From Streptomyces sp. ISL-12 (GTDB lineage Bacteria > Actinomycetota > Actinomycetes > Streptomycetales > Streptomycetaceae): a stretch of DNA of 64,000 bases. A model generated the notes under the pieces. It made no database searches. It was not told the origin of the DNA and saw only the letters and a list, made by a program, of their open reading frames with translations. A program made the position numbers and the translations under genes. The stretch is from positions 1-64,000 of the forward strand of contig NZ_JAGGOO010000041.1 in the NCBI RefSeq assembly GCF_018614415.1, in the 5' to 3' direction. Positions 57,110 to 64,000 of this stretch are shown piece after piece. The first letter of the stretch is position 1. Every line of letters starts with the position of its first letter.

Positions 57110-57139
57110 GGCGGGAGGGAACGATTCCCTCCCGCCTTT
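57110..57139 (+). terminator. Rho-independent terminator after the GNAT gene
   Basis: Perfect 12-bp arms GGCGGGAGGGAA / TTCCCTCCCGCC with CGA loop, followed by TTTCGTCGT. It ends the IclR-GNAT unit 50 bp after its stop and 16 bp before the penicillin-binding protein gene. Confidence 0.9.
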
Positions 57140-57154
57140 CGTCGTCTGAGCGGG

Positions 57155-58612
57155 ATGAACAAGACGATCAGGCGCGCGTCGGTCTTCGCACTGCTCCTGG
57201 TGTTCGCACTGCTGGTGCGGGCCACCTGGGTGCAGTTCTACGAGGGCCAGGCGCTGGCGGACGACACGGACAACCGGCGCAACGCGATACAGACGTACGC
57301 GGGGCCGCTCGGGAACATCATCGTGGCCGGCGAGGCGGTCACCGGATCGGCGCGGACGGAGGGCAGTGACCTCGCGTACAAGCGCACGTACAAGGACGGC
57401 GAGCTGTACGCGGCGGTGACCGGCTACGCCTCGCAGGCCTACGCGCCCACCCAGCTGGAGGGCATCTACGAGGACCTGCTCAACGGCACCGACCCGCAGC
57501 TGAAGACGGTGATGGACACCGTCACCGACCAGCGGGCCGACCCGGGCAACGTGATCACGACGATCGACCCGGACGTGCAGCGGGCCGGGTACGAGGCGCT
57601 GGGCGACACCAAAGGCGCCGCCGTCGCGATCGACCCGAAGACCGGGAAGATCCTCGGGGTGGTGTCGACCCCGTCCTACGACCCGACCTCGCTCACCGAC
57701 GCCAACACGGCCGGTACGGCGTGGAAGAAGCTGAACGCGGACGACGACAAGCCGCTGACCAACCGCGCCCTGCGCCAGCCGCTGCCGCCGGGTTCGACGT
57801 TCAAGCTGGTGGTGGCATCGGCGGCGCTGGAGGACGGCCTGTACGCGTCGGTGGACGAGAAGACCGACAGCCCCGACCCGTACACCCTGCCCGGCACGGT
57901 CACCCCGCTGACCAACGAGAACCCGAACGCCCCCTGCGAGAACGCCACCATCCGCGTCGCGCTCCAGTACTCCTGCAACAACGTCTTCGGCAAGATGGCC
58001 GTCGACCTGGGCCAGGACAAGGTGCGGGCGATGGCGGAGAAGTTCGGCTTCAACGACGACGAGCAGGACGTCCCGGTCCGGGCGTACACCAGCGTCTACC
58101 CCTCGGACATGGACGAGGCGCAGACCGGCCTGTCGGGCATCGGCCAGTTCGACGTGACCGCGACCCCGCTCCAGATGGCGATGGTCTCCGCCGCCCTCGC
58201 CAACGGCGGCGAGCTGGTCACCCCGCACATGGTGGCGCAGACCACCGACAGCGACGGCGACGTCCTCAAGGACTACGACGAGGACGCGAAGACGACGAGG
58301 ATCGTCAGCTCCGACACCGCCGAGCAGCTCCAGTCGGCGATGCAGACGGTGGTCGAGGACGGCACCGGCTCCAACGCCCAGATCGACGGCGCCACGGTGG
58401 GCGGCAAGACCGGTACCGCGCAGCACGGCGAGAACAACAGCAAGACGCCGTACGCCTGGTTCACGTCCTACGCCAAGTCGGACTCGACGGGCGAGGAGGT
58501 CGCCGTCGCGGTGATGGTCGAGCAGTCCGACGCGGCCCGCTCGGAGGTCAGCGGCAACGGGCTGGCGGCACCGGTGGCGAAGGCGATGATGCAGGCGGCG
58601 CTGGACGACTGA
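57155..58612 (+). CDS. Class B penicillin-binding protein (transpeptidase)
   Basis: 485 aa. One N-terminal membrane helix (SVFALLLVFALLVRATWVQFY), a dimerisation region (about 30-130) and a transpeptidase domain with the active-site motifs Ser214-Thr-Phe-Lys217, Ser273-Cys-Asn275 and Lys418-Thr-Gly420. PbpA-like enzymes cross-link peptidoglycan outside the membrane; in Streptomyces several serve division or sporulation. No FtsW/RodA gene is adjacent. The start has no strong ribosome binding site. It ends at 58612, one base from the stop of the convergent lipoprotein gene. Confidence 0.93.
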   Translation: MNKTIRRASVFALLLVFALLVRATWVQFYEGQALADDTDNRRNAIQTYAGPLGNIIVAGEAVTGSARTEGSDLAYKRTYKDGELYAAVTGYASQAYAPTQLEGIYEDLLNGTDPQLKTVMDTVTDQRADPGNVITTIDPDVQRAGYEALGDTKGAAVAIDPKTGKILGVVSTPSYDPTSLTDANTAGTAWKKLNADDDKPLTNRALRQPLPPGSTFKLVVASAALEDGLYASVDEKTDSPDPYTLPGTVTPLTNENPNAPCENATIRVALQYSCNNVFGKMAVDLGQDKVRAMAEKFGFNDDEQDVPVRAYTSVYPSDMDEAQTGLSGIGQFDVTATPLQMAMVSAALANGGELVTPHMVAQTTDSDGDVLKDYDEDAKTTRIVSSDTAEQLQSAMQTVVEDGTGSNAQIDGATVGGKTGTAQHGENNSKTPYAWFTSYAKSDSTGEEVAVAVMVEQSDAARSEVSGNGLAAPVAKAMMQAALDD

Positions 58613-59242
58613 CTAGCCGAGCAGCTTGAGAAGCTGAGCATCGAGGAGAACACCGGGGACATCGGGCGTACCACTGAGGTAGGCGACGGTGTCCCCGGCG
58701 CGCAGCACGAAGGCCCGCGTCCCGCCGGCACTCAGCCCGACCGCCTGATCGACCCCGTCGGGCGCGGTCACGGCAACGACCTTCCCGAACTCCCGCCGCT
58801 CACCATCGACAGTCCCCTCGAACCCCTCCGCACAGGAGTCGAACGCGGCCCCGATCGCGTCCAGCGCACCGGCGGCCTGCCCGGCCCCGTACTCGGCGAC
58901 CACCACCCGCACCTCGGCCCCCTCCCCCACCACGTCCCGCACCTCGACGGACGAGGGCTCACCGACGACCGCGCCGGCCAGCGCGTAGGCAAGCGGAGCA
59001 CAGGCGTCCACGCCGACCGCGACCTCGGCCCGCGCCCCTTTCCCGACGCTGAACCCCTCCACGTCCTGCCCGCCGAGCACGGCACCATCCACCCCGCCCG
59101 GCCTCGCGGAGGCACTCGCCTGAACACTCGGCTTCAGCAGCCCCTCCGCGGAGTCACCCCCACCGGCGACCACGTCACACGCGGCCAGCCCTCCACACAG
59201 AACGGCCAGCGCCCCGCCCCACCCCACCCGCCGCACATCCAC
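58613..59242 (-). CDS. Putative lipoprotein of unknown function
   Basis: 209 aa by a GTG at 59242 with GGAG upstream. A signal peptide with lipobox (LCGGLAAC, cleavage before Cys) gives an exported lipid-anchored protein. The mature part is acidic, Gly/Ala/Val-rich, with a single Cys pair (VDACAPLAYAL and DSCAEGFEG), suggesting one disulfide, and a sensor-like strand pattern. Family not recognised. Stop codons of this gene and the PBP gene are directly adjacent. Confidence 0.7.
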   Translation of the reverse strand: MDVRRVGWGGALAVLCGGLAACDVVAGGGDSAEGLLKPSVQASASARPGGVDGAVLGGQDVEGFSVGKGARAEVAVGVDACAPLAYALAGAVVGEPSSVEVRDVVGEGAEVRVVVAEYGAGQAAGALDAIGAAFDSCAEGFEGTVDGERREFGKVVAVTAPDGVDQAVGLSAGGTRAFVLRAGDTVAYLSGTPDVPGVLLDAQLLKLLG

Positions 59243-59403
59243 CGTCGCGCTCCGCTCGACCAGGCCGTATACGGCGCGGGCGGGACCCGTACGGCCGCCC
59301 GCGCTCCCGCAACCTACCGTGTCGGATCTTCGACTGGCGGGCGGCCTCACCACAGATGTCCGTGGTGGTGCGGGGTTGTTGGCGTCGTCTTCCGTCTGGC
59401 GGT

Positions 59404-59874
59404 TCAGCCCAAGTACGGCTTCTCGCGCTGTTCCAGAAAGTGCTGGATCCTGAGCCGTTGGGTGTGGTGCATAGGCAGTTGCTGGATCTCATCCGGCGGC
59501 ACGAACCGAAGCTCGGTGGACTCGTCGGAGATCTCCAGCCGGCCACCGGTGATGCGGGCGGTGAAGCAGACGTTGAACTGTCGCCGCACTTCGCCGTCGG
59601 CGTAGGCGATGATGTGTTTTGGGTCGGTGTAGGTCCCGACCAGCCCGGTGATCTCGACGTCGAGGCCAGTTTCTTCCTTGACCTCGCGGACGGCCGTGCC
59701 TGGCAGGGAGTCGGTGAGGTCCATGCCGCCTCCGGGCAGGGCCCACAGGTCGTTGTCGCGGCGGCGCTGGAGAAGAATGCGCCCGTGGTCGTCGGTGACG
59801 ACGGCGGAGGCGGCGACGACCATGCTGTTCGGCTTGGGTGCGCTGGGGTCGTCGTAGTACTCGGTGCGGACCAC
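59404..59874 (-). CDS. NUDIX hydrolase
   Basis: 156 aa. The NUDIX box is clear: GGGMDLTDSLPGTAVREVKEETGLDVEITGLVG (G-x5-E-x7-REUxEE-type, with Asp at the first acidic place). The N-terminus MVVAASAVVTDDHGRILLQRRRDNDLWALPG is typical. GTG 59874 lies three bases after the stop of the XRE gene, so the two are coupled. Substrate unknown (nucleoside diphosphate-linked molecule). Confidence 0.92.
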   Translation of the reverse strand: MVRTEYYDDPSAPKPNSMVVAASAVVTDDHGRILLQRRRDNDLWALPGGGMDLTDSLPGTAVREVKEETGLDVEITGLVGTYTDPKHIIAYADGEVRRQFNVCFTARITGGRLEISDESTELRFVPPDEIQQLPMHHTQRLRIQHFLEQREKPYLG

Positions 59875-59876
59875 GG

Positions 59877-60623
59877 TCAGCCTTCCTCTCCTACGGGCGT
59901 CGCCGTCGCCCACACCGCGTCGAAGCTCTCGGCGTAGGTGTCGAACATGCCGCCTGTCTCGTGTCGGCGAAGATGCCATACGGGGGCGGCGTAGGCGTTG
60001 ACACCCCAGACGTGTGCGTTGACGAGTTGCTGGTCGTCGACGCGGTAGAGGGAGTTGTAGAGCGTGGTGCTGTGAGTGCGGACTTCGATGCCGGGGGTGC
60101 CGGCGAGGGGCCTGTAGTGCATGAGCGCGAGGCGGCAGCGGGATTCGATGCCGTGGCCGAACCGCTCCTCTTGGCCGCGGGCTTGGACGGTGTCGCCGTC
60201 GGCGTCCCCGACCGCGACGCGGACGGTGCAGCCTTCGGCGGCACGTTCGGCGAGAAGTTCGTTCAGCCTCGGGCACGCCTCGTGGAGGAAGACGGCCGCG
60301 TAGACGAGGACGTCGATCCGTTCCCGGGCCTGGGCCATCAGGTCGGTGAACGCCGAGACCGGGATGTCGGCCCGCTGCTCGTAGAGCGCCACCAGCTCGG
60401 GACTGATGGCGCGGGCGGGGCGGGCCTGACGGAGCGCCGGCCAGAGTGCGTGCACGTCTTCTCCCAGAGCCTTGGCCGCCTGGAGGGCGGTGGCACGACG
60501 TGGGATACGCCCGAGGTTCACCCAGCGCTCGACCGACTTGGGGTCGACCTCGACCTGCTGAGCAAGTGCGGCGTACGTCCAGCCTCCCGCCGCCATGACG
60601 GCTCGTAGTCTCTCGTTCGGCAC
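59877..60623 (-). CDS. XRE-type regulator with phospholipase-D-like C-terminal domain
   Basis: 248 aa. HTH at about residues 4-50: RLRAVMAAGGWTYAALAQQVEVDPKSVERWVNLGRIPRRATALQAAKAL. The C-terminal half (PVSAFTDLMAQARERIDVLVYAAVFLHEACPRLNELLAERAAEGCTVRVAVGD... HSTTLYNSLYRVDDQQLVNAHVWGVNAYAAPVWHL) resembles the DUF5919/PLD-like effector domain, but a full HKD motif is not seen. A recurrent Streptomyces gene pair with NUDIX; it probably senses a nucleotide or lipid-type signal (inference). Confidence 0.82.
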   Translation of the reverse strand: MPNERLRAVMAAGGWTYAALAQQVEVDPKSVERWVNLGRIPRRATALQAAKALGEDVHALWPALRQARPARAISPELVALYEQRADIPVSAFTDLMAQARERIDVLVYAAVFLHEACPRLNELLAERAAEGCTVRVAVGDADGDTVQARGQEERFGHGIESRCRLALMHYRPLAGTPGIEVRTHSTTLYNSLYRVDDQQLVNAHVWGVNAYAAPVWHLRRHETGGMFDTYAESFDAVWATATPVGEEG

Positions 60624-60878
60624 GAGTCTCCCCCTTCGCCCCAGGACGGCACCAGGGACGTTCTACACGGTGCAGGACGTCCCAAAGTGGGGTTTGGTGG
60701 CGGTTCCTTCGTCCCAGTGACCAGCGTGAGGATCGGTGCCGACCCTGCGGCGCCGACAGGCCCAGGGGCACACTTCAACGCCGCCGAGGAGCTTCACCGT
60801 GCGACTGAACGCCACCCCATGTGTTCCCGCCCTGCGACTGGACGCCCGGTCGTGCGCCGCCTCGCCGGGGTGGTCACG

Positions 60879-61121
60879 ATGACGGTCCCCACCCCTGATG
60901 CCGACGGACACACCCTCTCACCCGATGCCGGCGCCTTGGTGGTCGACCGGCGGAGCGGCAAGGTGGGCGTGGTGATGGGGCATGCGGGGCCGTACGTGCA
61001 GCTTCGGCCGCCGCACGGTGGCCGGGAATGGGACGTGCCACCCGAGGACCTGCGCCAGCCGACTTCAGCGGAGGAGTTGAGTGCGAAGGTGGCCCTGGCC
61101 AACCGGAGGTGGGGACGGTGA
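60879..61121 (+). CDS. Small hypothetical protein
   Basis: 80 aa, ATG 60879. ALVVDRRSGKVGVVMGHAGPYVQLRPPHGGREWDVPPEDLRQP looks like an SH3-like small barrel of Streptomyces hypothetical proteins, often near XRE/DUF397 genes. Its stop overlaps the GTG of the next gene. Function unknown. Confidence 0.7.
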   Translation: MTVPTPDADGHTLSPDAGALVVDRRSGKVGVVMGHAGPYVQLRPPHGGREWDVPPEDLRQPTSAEELSAKVALANRRWGR

Positions 61122-61354
61122 CCCCTCGCTCGGTCCTGCGCTACGAGACCTGGACCCTCCAGCCCGACCGCGAGCCGGACGCGGAGCCGGTCCTGTACGC
61201 GATGCAGTGTGCCGTGGACGGAGAGACCTCACCGACGAGCGAGGGCTTCACCGAACCGCAGGACTGGGTACTGCGGCACTGCGGCCAGAACCCGTCCCAC
61301 CACACCTACCGGGAGATCATCACCCGGCCCTGGCGGGCCTGGCGGCAGACCTGA
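61118..61354 (+). CDS. Small DUF7848-type protein
   Basis: 78 aa, GTG 61118 overlapping the stop of the previous gene (GTGA). RYETWTLQPDREPDAEPVLYAMQCAVDGETSPTSEGFTEPQDWVLRHCGQNPSHHTYREIITRPWRAW has a CxxxG/HCGxNPSHHTYRE pattern with two Cys and three His, suggestive of a zinc-bound fold. Function unknown. Confidence 0.75.
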   Translation: MTPRSVLRYETWTLQPDREPDAEPVLYAMQCAVDGETSPTSEGFTEPQDWVLRHCGQNPSHHTYREIITRPWRAWRQT

Positions 61355-61545
61355 CCCGCCCCGCTCGCCCGGGCGCCGCACCGCGCTGACCCATCCGGCT
61401 CCCGTCCCTGCCGGACGCAATTGCAGAGCGCCGAACCAATCAGACACCGCGACCCCTGTTATCCACCAACACAACAGCGGCGGCCCTCCACCGCCGTACA
61501 CCCGATGCCTGTGATACTGATCATTTCTGAGGTGACGGGACCGGA

Positions 61546-62049
61546 TTACTCCGGGGCAAGAACTCCCAGTTCGACCTCCTCGAACACTCGGGGCCACCAC
61601 CCTTCTTCGTCCTCGAACACCTCAGGATCGGCATCTTCAGCGGCGGCAACAGTACGTTCCACCAGCGAGTCGTACAAGTCGTCTTCTTCATGCACACCGG
61701 AACATACGAACAGCTCCCAGATGTACAGTATCCGCTGAAGTGAATTCAATGAGGTATTCACGCGGATGAAGCTACTCTGCTCATCCGCATACCCCTTCTT
61801 CATCCACACAGAACCGTCGGTCTTGGACAGGTAGTAGCTGTTGACTCCATCCTCGAAGTCACCCAGAAAAACCAGAGGTCCCGTCGCAGGGCTCTCCGCC
61901 AGTTCCAACTCTCGGTCGGCGTTGCGCACGAACATGCGGTGCACGTCCTCCGGCAACCCCCGCTCCGACAGGAGTTCGACCTCGTCGCTGCCCAGTCCTG
62001 CCCTTCGCAAGGCCGCCACGTCATACGGTGACCACCGCACGTCACTCAC
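61546..62049 (-). CDS. SUKH-4-type immunity protein
   Basis: 167 aa. SPYDVAALRRAGLGSDEVELLSERGLPEDVHRMFV at the start, LVFLGDFEDGVNSYYLSKTDGSVWMKKGYADEQSSFIRVNTSLNSLQRILYIWELFV in the middle are the SUKH pattern, a domain used to neutralise nuclease/deaminase toxins. GTG 62049 follows GGGAGG. It lies 14 bases after the stop of the RHS toxin gene and is read in the same direction. GC is lower than its neighbours, a sign of transfer. Confidence 0.85.
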   Translation of the reverse strand: MSDVRWSPYDVAALRRAGLGSDEVELLSERGLPEDVHRMFVRNADRELELAESPATGPLVFLGDFEDGVNSYYLSKTDGSVWMKKGYADEQSSFIRVNTSLNSLQRILYIWELFVCSGVHEEDDLYDSLVERTVAAAEDADPEVFEDEEGWWPRVFEEVELGVLAPE

Positions 62050-62063
62050 AGAAAACCTCCCAA

Positions 62064-64000
62064 TTACAACAGTCCTCGCCGGATAGCAGTCAGGCCGCGT
62101 TTTAGAGCGTTCATACCCGATCGCCTTCCCGCCCGGTCCGGACCGTAGGTGAAGCTGTATGTTACCGGCACTCCCCCTGGGGCGTTCTTCCCGAGCCATG
62201 CGCTGCAGTTCTGGTAGTCGGAGCCGCAGGGCTCTAGCTCGGTGTAAATGCCCTTCAGGCTGTCATCGTCGAGGCCCAACGCGGACCATGCCTCGATCGC
62301 CAAACGCTCGGAGTGACGGCCGGAGCTGCGTCGTACTATGTAGTCCATCGCCCCTTCCCCGTTCTCATAGGCGACGACAGCCACGTTCCTGCCGCCCGAC
62401 AACCACCCGTTGTCCTTGCGTGCCTGGATAGCAACTCGGCTGAGGTTGTCACCACCGTACTCGACCTGGGTAGCACCGCAATTATGGACAAGGACAGCGG
62501 ATTCGCCCGCGAGAACGTAATAGGTGTGCAGGTCGCTGACGGTCAGGTTATGAACCGTCGCCCGCTGCGCCGTCCACCGTTCGATCGCCGTGATCTGGAC
62601 GTACGTGCCGGCGCTGGTGCGCAGCCACTGGCCGGTCTTCAGGTCGGTGGCGTCGATCCACTCGCCCAGTTCGGGGACCCAGAAGGGGTGTCCGTCGGTG
62701 GCCGTGACCTCGGCGGTGGTGCCGTCGGGGGTGGTGATCTCGACCTTGACCAGGTGCTTGACGCCCTCGCCGAGGATCTCGGCGGTGACCGTCTCCACGG
62801 CCGTCTCGCCGGTCTCCGGGTCGGTGGCCAGGACCTTGTCGCCGTTCTCGATGTCCTCGATGGGCTTGGTGGTGCCGTCGGCCATCAGGACGAGGGTGCC
62901 GGGCACGAAGCTGTTCGGTTTCTTGCAGCCGATGCCTTCCCCGGAGGATTCTGACGACTCCCGGGTTTTGCCCGACGACTCGTCCTTGGCCCTGGCCTGC
63001 CGCGGTTTCGGCTCCGCCTTCTTCGCCGCCGCCTTCTGCGTCTTCTGGACGGCGTTGCCCGTCTTCCGCGCGGCTGCCTTGGCCTTGCGGGTGGCCGCCT
63101 CCTTGGCCTTCTTGCGCAGTTGGGCCGCCCGTTCGGCCGCCTTGCGCTTGGCCTCCTTCGCCTTGCGGGCCAGTTCGCGGGCCTTCTTGGCCATTTCGAT
63201 GATCTTGCGGGCCTTCTCCTTGGCCTTCATCCACGCGTTGACCGCGCTCGCGATCCGCGACGCCGCCTTGATGACCGAGGGGATCTTGGTCAGTTTCGTC
63301 CACGGGATCGCCTGGATGAACAGGCTGCCGCACGCCCACAGGTCACCCCGGGAGAAACAGCCGACCACGTCGTTCCAGCCGATGAAGTCCTTCAGCGCGG
63401 CCCAGCCGACCGAGAGGATGACGTCCGCCAGGGAGGTGTTCAGTTGGTTCTTCGCCCAGGCCTCCGCCGAGGCCGAGGGGCCGCCGTACTCGCTCGTGCC
63501 GCCCTCCGACGCCAGGCCGGTCGGGTCGGCGAAGGTGACCGGGTTGTTCTCGCAGTAGACGTACCCGTTCATCTGGACCGGGTCCTCCAGGTCCAGGACC
63601 GGGTCGGCGGAGAGGAAGCGGCCCGTGTCCGGGTCGTACTCGCGGGCGCCCAGGTGGACCAGGCCGCTGCTCGCGTCGTCGCCGCCGCCGACGTAGCTCC
63701 GGTGGGAGCGCCACGTCGTCGACTCGGTGCGTTCCGCGCCGAACGGGTCGGTCTTGGAGAACTTGACCTTGTTGCCGGAGGCCAGCTCCACGTTGGCGTA
63801 CGCGGTGCCGTTCTGGTCGGTGATCTGGACGGACAGGGACGAGGCGCTGGTGCCCTGCGCGTAGCGCATCACCGTCGGGGCGCCCGCCTGGGAGTAGTAG
63901 CGCTCGGTGTAGGCGGGGGCGCCGGCCGCGTTGACCGAGATCGTCGACTCGCCCAGGTACAGGGTGCGTTCGGTGTTCGAGATCGCCATCAGGCGGGAGC
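62064..64000 (-). CDS. RHS-repeat polymorphic toxin with Hint and deaminase domains (5' partial)
   Basis: Frame is open to the window edge, so the true start lies beyond 64000. Seen part (about 645 aa): RHS core end (YSQAGAPTVMRYAQG ... GAREYDPDTGRFLSADPVLDLEDPVQMNGYVYCENNPVTFADPTG), a Lys/Ala-rich coiled coil (about 63020-63240), a Hint domain (GCKKPNSFVPGTLVLMADGTT to SAVLVHNC) and a C-terminal toxin of about 115 residues with His-Ser-Glu (62307-62315) and Pro-Cys-x6-Cys (62205-62231), the zinc site of nucleic acid/nucleotide deaminases. Hint may release the toxin by self-cleavage. The SUKH gene downstream is the presumed antidote. Confidence 0.9.
   Translation of the reverse strand, partial: SRLMAISNTERTLYLGESTISVNAAGAPAYTERYYSQAGAPTVMRYAQGTSASSLSVQITDQNGTAYANVELASGNKVKFSKTDPFGAERTESTTWRSHRSYVGGGDDASSGLVHLGAREYDPDTGRFLSADPVLDLEDPVQMNGYVYCENNPVTFADPTGLASEGGTSEYGGPSASAEAWAKNQLNTSLADVILSVGWAALKDFIGWNDVVGCFSRGDLWACGSLFIQAIPWTKLTKIPSVIKAASRIASAVNAWMKAKEKARKIIEMAKKARELARKAKEAKRKAAERAAQLRKKAKEAATRKAKAAARKTGNAVQKTQKAAAKKAEPKPRQARAKDESSGKTRESSESSGEGIGCKKPNSFVPGTLVLMADGTTKPIEDIENGDKVLATDPETGETAVETVTAEILGEGVKHLVKVEITTPDGTTAEVTATDGHPFWVPELGEWIDATDLKTGQWLRTSAGTYVQITAIERWTAQRATVHNLTVSDLHTYYVLAGESAVLVHNCGATQVEYGGDNLSRVAIQARKDNGWLSGGRNVAVVAYENGEGAMDYIVRRSSGRHSERLAIEAWSALGLDDDSLKGIYTELEPCGSDYQNCSAWLGKNAPGGVPVTYSFTYGPDRAGRRSGMNALKRGLTAIRRGLL

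Overview
The window is chromosomal DNA from a Streptomyces-type actinomycete. The evidence is the very high GC with GC-rich third codon positions, frequent GTG starts, ATGA/GTGA start-stop overlaps, the protein families present, and Streptomyces-style dispersed palindromic repeats. From memory, the order pit - cobalamin genes - ectABCD - two-component system - IclR - penicillin-binding protein resembles the core chromosome of S. coelicolor. No tRNA, rRNA, CRISPR array or insertion sequence was seen.

Layout. 0-10 kb: moaA, a DUF485/solute:sodium symporter pair ending in a very strong hairpin, a secreted subtilisin-like protease, a CopD-like membrane protein, a DEDDh exonuclease with BRCT, a zinc-ribbon protein, SURF1, a GH15 enzyme. 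10-16 kb: an atypical SDR, a 14-bp minisatellite, a five-gene Asp23/AmaP envelope-stress operon with a divergent companion gene, an enoyl-CoA hydratase and a small HTH protein. 16-23 kb: an ABC-F ATPase, a VOC protein, a large uncharacterised protein, an alpha/beta hydrolase, a 39-bp minisatellite, a class II aldolase and a secreted GH25 muramidase. 23-25 kb: a PiT phosphate transporter behind a probable PHO box, plus a small membrane protein.

25-41.6 kb is a cobalamin biosynthesis cluster. A cobalamin riboswitch leads into cobD-cobQ-cobN-chelatase subunit-cobO-cobB-cobI, each start overlapping the previous stop. A ZIP-type metal transporter lies on the opposite strand, then cobM, a CbiG-CobJ fusion, a CbiX-like chelatase with a His-rich tail, and cobC. 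Together they cover cobalt insertion, ring methylation and contraction, amidation, adenosylation and aminopropanol attachment. cobG, cobH, cobK, cobL and the late CobU/S/T steps are not in the window.

42-48 kb: a probable decayed gene, an amidohydrolase, an aminotransferase and the ectoine/5-hydroxyectoine operon ectABCD, with an AT-rich regulatory leader and a strong shared terminator. Dispersed palindromes appear to have been captured in frame inside cobB and ectC.

48-61.4 kb: a class V aminotransferase, a DsbA-like oxidoreductase, DUF1349 and LURP-one-like proteins, a two-component system whose kinase carries an unusual C-terminal membrane/extracytoplasmic domain, an aldehyde dehydrogenase divergent from an IclR regulator with a clear palindromic operator between them, a GNAT enzyme, a class B penicillin-binding protein, a lipoprotein, a NUDIX/XRE pair and two small proteins. 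61.5-64 kb: a polymorphic toxin locus, an RHS-Hint-deaminase protein (5' end outside the window) followed by a SUKH-type immunity gene of lower GC.
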